A DNA stretch of 13,341 nt from Rectinema sp003452735 (GTDB taxonomy: Bacteria > Spirochaetota > Spirochaetia > Treponematales > Rectinemataceae), in assembly GCA_035415815.1 (NCBI GenBank), contig DAOOGR010000044.1:1-13341 (forward strand), given 5' to 3'. The notes below the pieces were generated by a model that had not been told where the DNA came from, ran no database searches, and saw only the letters and a program-made list of their open reading frames with translations. A program made the position numbers and the translations under genes. Below, piece after piece: positions 7,920 to 13,341 of the stretch; positions within the stretch are counted from its first letter, which is position 1, and every line of letters begins with the position of its first letter.

Positions 7920-8762
7920 CCGTTTTGCGATGGTAGCGCGCATTTTTTCTACATTCTTTATGCCTTCTTCTCCCAGCTGCTTCATTATTGCAATATAGAG
8001 CGAATCTATTAAAGCGAGCTGCGCGATTCTGGCAGAGAAAGCTTCCGATATGGCCTGAGACCCAGAGGATGCCGATATAAAGCGCATGTCAGCCATCCTA
8101 GAAAGGGCAGACCGTGGATAAGTGGTGATCACACATAGAAAAGCTCCCGTAGCCTTGATTGTCTCGGCAAGTCCGATAGCGTCTTTATTGGCTCCGGTAT
8201 GCGATATTAGGATTGCCGTATCCTGCTGATTCATCTGTGAAGCTATCATGAGCTGCACATGATAATCCTCAGCGCCTATGCAACGGATTCCCGTGCGAAC
8301 AAGCTTATGCAATGCATCTTTTGCAACTATCAAGGATCCTCCTAGACCGAAAAGGTAGACGCAGTTAGCTCTAATAATGCGCGAAGCCAATTCATTCAAA
8401 GCTTGGGTGTCAATCATCGATGCAGTGATTTCGAGTGCTTTCGAAGCAGAATCGAAAGCCAGATGAATAGGATCTTCTCCGCTATCGACTATGGTTTCGT
8501 AAATCCTTGCCTCCGGTGCGAGCGCTTCCGAAGCCAAGGTTATTCTGAATTGCTGATAACCTCTAAAGCCAAGTTTCTTTACAAAGCGCACAAGCGTCGA
8601 GACGGAAACGTGGGCAGCTTCTGCCAATTCTTCGATACTGAAATGCACCGCCTTGGCTGGATCATTCAGAATATAATCCGCGATGCGCTTATCGCGCTCG
8701 CTCAGTGAGTTTGAGAGCGAATGAATTAGATATAGACAGCTCGGCGCAGTGGATCTTTCCAT
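7911..8762 (-). CDS. RpiR/MurR-family transcriptional regulator (HTH plus SIS domain)
   Basis: A 283-residue cytoplasmic regulator. The N-terminal RpiR-type helix-turn-helix spans about residues 10-80, with SIEELAEAAHVSVSTLVRFV followed by KKLGFRGYQQF. The C-terminal sugar isomerase (SIS) domain, about 120-255, has YLFGLGGSLIVAKD and AILISHTGANKDAIGLAE and normally binds a phosphosugar effector. Relatives control catabolism of sugars and sugar acids, often acting on a neighbouring operon. It is the first gene of the minus-strand group and is divergent from the ABC importer, so it is the obvious candidate regulator of both. The ATG at 8762 lies directly beside the N run. The same 55 bp recurs after the run, where an upstream in-frame ATG (8941) would add 8 residues. 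A TATAAT just upstream of that ATG makes the shorter start more likely. Confidence 0.9.
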   Translation of the reverse strand: MERSTAPSCLYLIHSLSNSLSERDKRIADYILNDPAKAVHFSIEELAEAAHVSVSTLVRFVKKLGFRGYQQFRITLASEALAPEARIYETIVDSGEDPIHLAFDSASKALEITASMIDTQALNELASRIIRANCVYLFGLGGSLIVAKDALHKLVRTGIRCIGAEDYHVQLMIASQMNQQDTAILISHTGANKDAIGLAETIKATGAFLCVITTYPRSALSRMADMRFISASSGSQAISEAFSARIAQLALIDSLYIAIMKQLGEEGIKNVEKMRATIAKRRI

Positions 8763-8763
8763 A
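8709..8763. repeat. 55-bp sequence abutting the left edge of the N run (copy 1)
   Basis: This 55-bp segment encodes the first residues of the RpiR-type regulator and ends exactly at the first N. It is identical, base for base, to 8864-8918. Overlap of exactly one assembly k-mer between neighbouring contigs is the simplest explanation, so this is probably one genomic locus shown twice. Confidence 0.95.
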
Positions 8764-8863
8764 NNNNNNNNNNNNNNNNNNNNNNNNNNNNNNNNNNNNN
8801 NNNNNNNNNNNNNNNNNNNNNNNNNNNNNNNNNNNNNNNNNNNNNNNNNNNNNNNNNNNNNNN
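8764..8863. other. Assembly gap of 100 N
   Basis: Exactly 100 unknown bases. The round number is a conventional scaffold filler rather than a measured size. Because the flanks are the same 55 bp, the true gap is probably negative: the two contigs overlap, and no unknown sequence need lie here. Confidence 0.97.
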
Positions 8864-8918
8864 GTTTGAGAGCGAATGAATTAGATATAGACAGCTCGGC
8901 GCAGTGGATCTTTCCATA
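8864..8918. repeat. 55-bp sequence abutting the right edge of the N run (copy 2)
   Basis: This is the identical second copy of 8709-8763 and begins at the first base after the N run. On the minus strand it contains the same start region of the regulator (ATG at 8917), here continuing into the real upstream sequence. If the copies are merged, the regulator gene joins its leader and promoter with no gap. Confidence 0.95.
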
Positions 8919-8946
8919 GAAATCTCGTCAAGTCTTCTCATTCTAT

Positions 8947-8952
8947 ATTATA
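8947..8952 (-). promoter_or_regulatory. Candidate -10 box for the rpiR-gnd operon
   Basis: The minus strand reads a perfect TATAAT here. Transcription would begin near 8940, giving a leader of about 22 nt to the regulator ATG as it appears in copy 2 (8917). No good -35 box stands at the usual 16-18 nt; a TTGCCA (8980-8975) is 22 nt away, which is too far. No strong Shine-Dalgarno precedes the ATG, so regulator translation may be weak. Confidence 0.45.
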
Positions 8953-9018
8953 TGCTCGGATGAGTACAGAGGAGTGGCAAAAATTTCCAACCATTTGAAA
9001 AAAAATTACCTTCATATG

Positions 9019-9060
9019 TTGACAAAAGGCTCTTTTGGTTCATAGTATAAAAGTTGTCAA
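9019..9060 (+). promoter_or_regulatory. Candidate promoter and nested operator for the ABC importer
   Basis: A perfect -35 box TTGACA lies at 9019-9024. Possible -10 boxes are TAGTAT (9043-9048, 18-nt spacer) or TATAAA (9046-9051, 21-nt spacer, long). Between them sits the palindrome CAAAAG-GCT-CTTTTG (9023-9037). A larger inverted repeat, TTGACAA (9019-9025) and TTGTCAA (9054-9060), brackets the whole core promoter. A protein bound to either would block RNA polymerase, so these are candidate sites for the adjacent RpiR-family regulator. The short arms make each repeat alone weak evidence. Confidence 0.45.
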
Positions 9061-9127
9061 ATCCGTCTAACTTGAATCAATCCTCAAGCGAAAGGCGGAT
9101 AATTAAAGAATTGCAACACATTTCTAT

Positions 9128-9135
9128 GGAGGAGG
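9128..9135 (+). promoter_or_regulatory. Strong ribosome binding site deciding the binding-protein start
   Basis: GGAGGAGG is followed by TTATGATG. The ATG at 9141 is 5 nt downstream; the ATG at 9138 is only 2 nt away. This site, with the signal peptide that follows, rules out the far-upstream TTG at 9054, which lies in the promoter region. Confidence 0.8.
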
Positions 9136-9140
9136 TTATG

Positions 9141-10391
9141 ATGAAAAGAAAATTTATGTTTGCTTTGGTGGCTTTGCTTGCTCTTTTTGCCACTAGTGCT
9201 CAGCAAAAGGAAATCCGAGTCTTACTTGCAAACCACCCCTATGGCGATCTACTCAAAGCGGCCATTCCCGAATATGAAAAAGCAACTGGAGTTAAGGTCA
9301 ATGTGGAAAGCCTTCAAGAGAGTCAGCTCACGACCAAACTGACCACAGAATTTGCAACCAAGTCTTCCACAGTAGATGTCTTTATGACGAGACCTCTGCA
9401 GGAAGGAAAGATGTTCTACAAGAACGGTTGGTACGAACCACTCACTGGATATGATTTCTCTGATTATCCGAAAAACGCGATGGATGTTGCCTCATTTGGC
9501 AATAAAGCTTACATCGTTCCCCTAGTCACCGAGTGGGAGGTGCTTTACTACCGCATAGATCTGCTCAAGAAAGCTGGCATTTCCGTTCCTACAAATTTTA
9601 CAGAGTTAGAGGCAGCAGCGAAAAAGCTTCATTCTGGAGATATCATAGGTTTTGCGTCTAGAGGAAAAGGTGCCGCAGCAGTGACTCAGCTCTCGAGCTA
9701 TGTCTATAACTATGGTGGAGCATATCTCGACAAAGGCAAAGCAGTTTTTGACAGCAAAGAAGCTTTGGAGGCTATACGTTTTTATGGAAGGATGCTGGCG
9801 AATTATGGGCCTGCCGGTGTAACCAACATGTCCTGGGAAAACATTATGCCGCTTTTCCAGGCTGGTAAGATTGCGTTGTGGACCGATGCCTCTGTTTTCT
9901 ATGGCCAGATTGTAGATCCTTCCAAGAGCCAAGTGCCTGCAGAGAATGTAGGTATTGCCAACTTCCCAGCTGGTCCGAAAGGCAATACACCATTTATTGT
10001 TGTCTCTTGGGGGATGAGTATAGCCAAGCAATCGAAAAACAAAGAGTTAGCCAATGACTTCATCAAATGGGCGACAAGCAAAGAGCTTGCAAAGCGGGGC
10101 ATGATGGCAAATATAACTATGGCTCGCAGTTCCGTGTGGAAGGATCAAGAGGTCAGAGCTAAGATTCATCCCAGCCTGATAGCCACACAAGATTACGCCG
10201 CAAAATACGGTATCCCATATGATCGTCCATATATGAGTGCAGTCGGCGAGGCCCGTGACCTAATAGGCGAAGTCATAATCGAATCTATAAACACAGCTGG
10301 CACATCGCCCAAGCTCGAGGCGATGGCAAAAGAAAAAGCGGCTGCCGTAAATGCTCTTCTTGAAGACACTGGAGAATATGGTGTTTATTGA
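9141..10391 (+). CDS. Sugar ABC transporter substrate-binding protein (SBP_bac_1 family)
   Basis: A 416-residue periplasmic binding protein of the extracellular solute-binding family 1 type used by CUT1 carbohydrate importers. It starts with an export signal: MKRKFMFALVALLALF, with probable signal peptidase I cleavage after ATSA, before QQKEIRV. There is no lipobox cysteine, so the protein should be free in the periplasm. The mature part has the type-I pattern EIRVLLANHPYGDLLKAAIP, YEKATGVKVNVE, YIVPLVTEWEVLYYRIDLLK, then FQAGKIALW and PFIVVSWGMSIAKQSKN. Length is normal. It is the first gene after the divergent control region and is followed at 61 nt by the first permease gene. The bound ligand is unknown; linkage to gnd and a KDG-kinase-like gene suggests a sugar acid, its glycoside, or a polyol. 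Confidence 0.92.
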   Translation: MKRKFMFALVALLALFATSAQQKEIRVLLANHPYGDLLKAAIPEYEKATGVKVNVESLQESQLTTKLTTEFATKSSTVDVFMTRPLQEGKMFYKNGWYEPLTGYDFSDYPKNAMDVASFGNKAYIVPLVTEWEVLYYRIDLLKKAGISVPTNFTELEAAAKKLHSGDIIGFASRGKGAAAVTQLSSYVYNYGGAYLDKGKAVFDSKEALEAIRFYGRMLANYGPAGVTNMSWENIMPLFQAGKIALWTDASVFYGQIVDPSKSQVPAENVGIANFPAGPKGNTPFIVVSWGMSIAKQSKNKELANDFIKWATSKELAKRGMMANITMARSSVWKDQEVRAKIHPSLIATQDYAAKYGIPYDRPYMSAVGEARDLIGEVIIESINTAGTSPKLEAMAKEKAAAVNALLEDTGEYGVY

Positions 10392-10452
10392 CGAGCAATC
10401 AAAAGCGGTTTTCTGGTAAAGTTATTATTCTAGTCTCCGAGGTTAAGAAAGC

Positions 10453-11343
10453 ATGGTTTCAAAGCGAAATAAAGGAAGCTTCATAGAGAAGAATCTTCAT
10501 ATAATCTTCCCGCTTCCCGCTGTGGTTTTCATCATAGTAATGATGCTATTTCCTGTACTCTATACTTTTTTTATGAGCTTTACGAACTGGAATCTGACCT
10601 CAGGGATGCCGCTTTCTTTCGTTTTTTTGCGCTCCTATAAAAGAGTTCTGCAAGAGCCTCGATTTATCAAGGCTCTTGGCAGAACTTTTTCCTTTACAGC
10701 CCTGGCCGTCTCTGTAGAGACAGTGTTTGGAATGATTATTGCTCTCATCCTAAACCGAGAATTCAAGGCAAAGGGTTTTACAAAGCTTATCATGCTACTA
10801 CCCCTCGTCAGTACTCCTGTTGCTATTGGTATTGCATGGAACCTATTTTATGATCCAACTATCGGGCTTATGAACTTTATACTCACTCAGCTAGGTCTGC
10901 CCAAGCTAGCATGGACAGGATCTGCCTCGACTGTCATTCCATCGCTGGCATTAGTCGATATTTGGCAATGGACACCAATGATAGCTCTTATTATGCTCTC
11001 GGGGCTCGCAAGCCTATCGAATGAGCCCTATGAATCGGCACGAGTCGATGGAGCTACGGAATGGCAGATATTTTGGCGCATAACTCTGCCCATGGTAATG
11101 CCCACTCTTTTGACGGCTATTATTCTTCGAACAATCGATGCCCTAAAAACCTTCGATATCATCTACGCGATGACGGGCGGAGGGCCAGGCTATGCTTCTG
11201 AGACACTCAATATCATGGCGTTCAAGTATAGTTTTGAATATTTTAGAATGGGACAAGCGTCGGTCGTTCTGATAATTCTATTTTTATTGGTACTTGCTAT
11301 GAGCCTCTTGATTGTTCGGATGCGGAAATCTTTGGAACTTTAA
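10453..11343 (+). CDS. Sugar ABC transporter permease, MalF/UgpA type
   Basis: A 296-residue inner-membrane permease with six likely transmembrane segments; the first is around residues 17-41 (IIFPLPAVVFIIVMMLFPVLYTFF). The EAA loop that docks on the ATPase is visible at about 191-216, EPYESARVDGATEWQIFWRI, with the conserved Asp-Gly and the following LP. It lacks the long periplasmic insertion of enteric MalF, as is usual for CUT1 permeases of this size. The ATG is preceded by GAGG at a 10-nt spacing. It forms the permease pair with the next gene, 19 nt downstream, and takes ligand from the preceding binding protein. Confidence 0.93.
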   Translation: MVSKRNKGSFIEKNLHIIFPLPAVVFIIVMMLFPVLYTFFMSFTNWNLTSGMPLSFVFLRSYKRVLQEPRFIKALGRTFSFTALAVSVETVFGMIIALILNREFKAKGFTKLIMLLPLVSTPVAIGIAWNLFYDPTIGLMNFILTQLGLPKLAWTGSASTVIPSLALVDIWQWTPMIALIMLSGLASLSNEPYESARVDGATEWQIFWRITLPMVMPTLLTAIILRTIDALKTFDIIYAMTGGGPGYASETLNIMAFKYSFEYFRMGQASVVLIILFLLVLAMSLLIVRMRKSLEL

Positions 11344-11362
11344 TGATGGAATGAGGACTTGA

Positions 11363-12178
11363 ATGAGGAAATCATTTATTAGAAAGATTTTATTTTTTAT
11401 TCTAGTTGTTGCGATAATTGTTCCACTGCTATTCCCTTTCGTATGGATGCTCACTTCATCGTTCAAGACTCAAGTAGACATTGTAGCATGGCCGCCAAAA
11501 TTGATATTCAGTCCGACATTCCAAAACTACAAGCGCGTTTTTAACGAACAAAATTTTTTGGAGTATTTTATAAATTCATCAATTATCGGGATTTCCTCGG
11601 TATTCTTTTCTCTTCTTATGGGCTTGCCAGCTGCCTACTCGATTGCTAGGTTTAGTCAGAAAAAGCTTTCGATTTTCATACTCATTGCGCGACTCATGCC
11701 TGGAATATCTTTCTTGATGCCCTGGTATATAATTTTCTCCAGATTAAAGCTCATGGACAGCTATGTTGCTCTCATCTTATCCCACATGCTGATAACTCTT
11801 CCTATTATTGTTTGGATAATGGAGAGCTATTTTGAAACAATTCCACTTGAGATCGAAGAGTCGGCGATGGTGGATGGCGCAACCCGGCAGCGAGCTTTTC
11901 TTGCGGTGGTGCTGCCTATAGCGGCTCCAGGAATCGTTACTTCTATCACGCTTTCATTTATATTTTCTTGGAACAACTTTATGTTTGCGCAAGTTTTGAG
12001 CATGGAGAAGACAAAAACACTGCCACTTGCAATATACAACTTTGTCTCCTATGCAGAAGTCGATTGGGGCGCAGTAATGGCTGCTGCTGTGGCAATTATG
12101 GCTCCTGCAATTATTCTGACCATGATTTTCCAAAAATATGTAGTACAAGGCCTAACAATGGGAGCCGTAAAGGGATAA
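11363..12178 (+). CDS. Sugar ABC transporter permease, MalG/UgpE type
   Basis: A 271-residue inner-membrane permease, the second half of the CUT1 channel. The N-terminal segment FFILVVAIIVPLLFPFVWML leads into the typical TSSFKTQ stretch. The EAA loop at about 163-190 reads EIEESAMVDGATRQRAFLAV, then VLPIAAPGI. The C-terminus ends QKYVVQGLTMGAVKG, the usual family ending. GAGGA lies 5 nt before the ATG. No ATPase gene follows, only a broken CDF gene, so energy coupling must come from an ATPase encoded elsewhere. Confidence 0.94.
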   Translation: MRKSFIRKILFFILVVAIIVPLLFPFVWMLTSSFKTQVDIVAWPPKLIFSPTFQNYKRVFNEQNFLEYFINSSIIGISSVFFSLLMGLPAAYSIARFSQKKLSIFILIARLMPGISFLMPWYIIFSRLKLMDSYVALILSHMLITLPIIVWIMESYFETIPLEIEESAMVDGATRQRAFLAVVLPIAAPGIVTSITLSFIFSWNNFMFAQVLSMEKTKTLPLAIYNFVSYAEVDWGAVMAAAVAIMAPAIILTMIFQKYVVQGLTMGAVKG

Positions 12179-12280
12179 TCTGAATAATCTGTCAGTGCTC
12201 TAGACTCTAAGAATCCTATTATGCTTTTACAATTCTTCGCTTGATTTTGAAAGATCGATGACATATACATACAATATTAA
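12179..12280. other. Intergenic spacer after the importer operon
   Basis: I see no convincing terminator here. AAGAAT (12209-12214) and ATTCTT (12232-12237) could pair across a 17-nt loop, but no T-run follows. No clear promoter or ribosome binding site precedes the broken CDF gene. Confidence 0.3.
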
Positions 12281-13135
12281 ATGGATCAGGTTTCTCTTAT
12301 CGAGTAGAGTTGACCGGGCTTTTATACGCTTCTTTTCGGGCTCAAGATATGGGTTGGAACAGCTTCATCTAGCGTGGCGATGACCGCTAATGCATGGCAT
12401 ACACTATCAGATACTCTTACTTACGTAGTAGTGATATTTAGTTTTTGGATCTCTAGCCGCCCAGAAGACAAAGAGCATCCTTTTGGCCATGGAAGAGCGG
12501 AAATCATTGCTACTATAATAATTGCTACACTTTTGGCAGTTGTTGGTATAAACTTTCTTAAAGATTCCATTCGGCAGTTGATAGCGCAGAGAAGCACAAG
12601 CTTCAGTACCGTTGGCCTTGTTATATTTGCAATTTCTGTTGTAATAAAGGAAGGGCTAGCGCGATTCTCGATTTGGGCTAGAAAGAAAACGGATAGCAAG
12701 TCACTCCTTGCAGATGGCTGGCATCATAGGAGCGATGCACTAGCTTTCTTAATGATCGTAATAGGAACGGTACTAGGGAAATACTTTTGGTGAGTTGATG
12801 GAGTTTTAGGTATCGGTGTATCAGCATTGATTCTCTATGCAGCCTATGATATTGCTCGCGATGCTTCCGTTTCTCTTATGGGCGAGAAGACTGGCGATGA
12901 TTTAATTAAAAGGATCAAAAAAATAGCGACTGAAGCCAGCCCATAACTCAAGGATATTCATCATATACATATACATAGATATGGAGAACATCTTGAGATA
13001 ACTCTGCATGCAAGACTTGACAAGAAAACCGATATAGAAGATGCTCATGAGTTTTCTACAAAGCTTGAGCAGAAGCTGAGGAATGAACTTAAAGCGGATA
13101 CGACTGTCCATATCGAGCCAGTAAATGAAACATGA
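12281..13135 (+). pseudogene. Cation diffusion facilitator (CDF) transporter, broken by four nonsense codons
   Basis: Homology to CDF metal-cation/proton antiporters runs in a single frame for 285 codons, close to the usual 290-300. The first transmembrane region reads TLLFGLKIWVGTASSSVAMT. The metal-site helices keep WHTLSD (HxxxD) and ADGWHHRSDALAF. HPFGHGRAE follows the second helix as normal, and the C-terminal metal-binding domain has IHHIHIHRYGEHLEITLHARLD. In-frame stops interrupt it at codons 9 (TAG, 12305), 11 (TGA, 12311), 171 (TGA, 12791) and 222 (TAA, 12944). The natural stop is TGA at 13133. There are no frameshifts. Codon 171 falls where a tryptophan fits (KYFW-stop-VDGVLGI). 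An internal GTG at 12374 could only make a fragment of 139 residues. The ATG at 12281 has no ribosome binding site and is only a probable original start. Inactivation looks recent. Confidence 0.85.
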
Positions 13136-13281
13136 ATAAGCGATAGCAGCTGGTACAAGCTCATCACATCTTCCTTATAATGACTGGTAAAGGGGGAAAG
13201 AGTGCAGGTGCACTAGTCTGCTGTGGAGATTTTTCTGTCTAAAATCATTATATTTGTTCTATAGGTGATAAATCGAAAAAT
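13136..13281. other. Intergenic region with a short palindrome
   Basis: No gene or RNA is recognised here. AGTGCA-GG-TGCACT (13201-13214) is a perfect 14-bp palindrome, but its 2-nt centre and the 12-nt distance to the next T-run (13231-13235) make it a poor terminator. The segment near 13250-13290 is AT-rich, compatible with a promoter, without a clear box pair. Confidence 0.3.
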
Positions 13282-13341
13282 ATGATAAAATGCCTTCTAG
13301 AGCACTTGACAACTATGGATAGATTTGGTAGTTTCATCGAG
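13282..13341 (+). CDS. Possible start of a gene running off the window (unidentified)
   Basis: An ATG at 13282 opens 20 codons without a stop to the last base (MIKCLLEH, LTTMDRFGSFIE). A weak AGGTGAT lies about 12 nt upstream, farther than usual; another in-frame ATG is at 13315. The stretch is too short for any family assignment and may be chance. Confidence 0.25.
   Translation, partial: MIKCLLEHLTTMDRFGSFIE

Noticed and set aside
8709..8918. The 55-bp direct repeat as a mobile-element target or attachment site
   Set aside because: It abuts the N run exactly on both sides and lies inside a coding start. An assembly k-mer overlap explains it without biology.
8915..8941. Upstream ATG at 8941 adding MRRLDEIS to the regulator
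   Set aside because: A TATAAT ends only 6 bp upstream of this ATG, so the transcript would start at or after it. The shorter start also fits the usual family length.
9054..9140. TTG at 9054 as the binding-protein start
   Set aside because: It lies at or just before the expected transcription start and would put 29 residues before the signal peptide. GGAGGAGG directly precedes the ATG pair at 9138/9141.
12791..12793. TGA read as tryptophan (alternative genetic code) in the CDF gene
   Set aside because: The position does fit a tryptophan, but TAG and TAA stops also break the same frame. Other intact genes here (Gfo/Idh, regulator, zinc dehydrogenase) end normally at TGA.
12374..12793. A short complete CDF-like protein of 139 residues
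   Set aside because: Family sequence continues in the same frame on both sides of the open stretch, so it is a fragment of a broken gene rather than a designed small protein.
1..13341. CRISPR arrays, tRNA or rRNA genes, insertion sequences, prophage or defence genes
   Set aside because: No regularly spaced repeats, cloverleaf-like segments, transposase motifs or defence-type domains were seen on either strand by eye.

Overview
The window looks like a piece of a spirochaete (Spirochaetota) chromosome, probably a draft or metagenome-derived assembly. The main taxonomic hint is a PheT of the archaeal/eukaryotic type, with one B5 domain followed directly by the catalytic-like domain. Spirochaetes are among the few bacteria that carry this type. 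The lineage call is inference; the genus cannot be read from the sequence. A run of exactly 100 N at 8764-8863 is an assembly gap.

Layout. (1) Positions 1-2932, plus strand: the 3' part of pheT, then a complete YifB/ComM-type AAA+ ATPase gene. A 10-bp inverted repeat closes over the yifB start codon. (2) Positions 3026-8762, minus strand: a closely spaced operon read from right to left. It encodes an RpiR-family regulator, 6-phosphogluconate dehydrogenase (gnd), a PfkB-family sugar kinase resembling 2-keto-3-deoxygluconate kinase, a zinc medium-chain dehydrogenase and, after a longer spacer holding an 18-bp palindrome, a Gfo/Idh/MocA oxidoreductase. (3) About 8918-9140: a divergent control region with candidate promoters in both directions and nested palindromes over the rightward promoter. 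It is interrupted by the N run, whose flanks are identical 55-bp copies. (4) Positions 9141-12178, plus strand: a sugar ABC importer with a periplasmic binding protein and two permeases but no ATPase gene. (5) Positions 12281-13135: a cation diffusion facilitator (CDF) gene readable in one frame from end to end but broken by four nonsense codons. (6) Positions 13136-13341: mostly unassigned, with a possible gene start running off the window.

How the genes may work together. The regulator gene stands next to a divergent importer, and the operon has two dehydrogenases, a kinase and Gnd. This suggests uptake of a sugar acid or related compound, redox conversion of its carbon skeleton, phosphorylation, and Gnd-catalysed decarboxylation to ribulose 5-phosphate. 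The order of reactions recalls the L-idonate/5-ketogluconate (idn) route, with unrelated enzyme families in the IdnO and GntK positions. That pathway is a hypothesis; the substrate cannot be read from the sequence. The importer probably borrows a shared ATPase encoded elsewhere.
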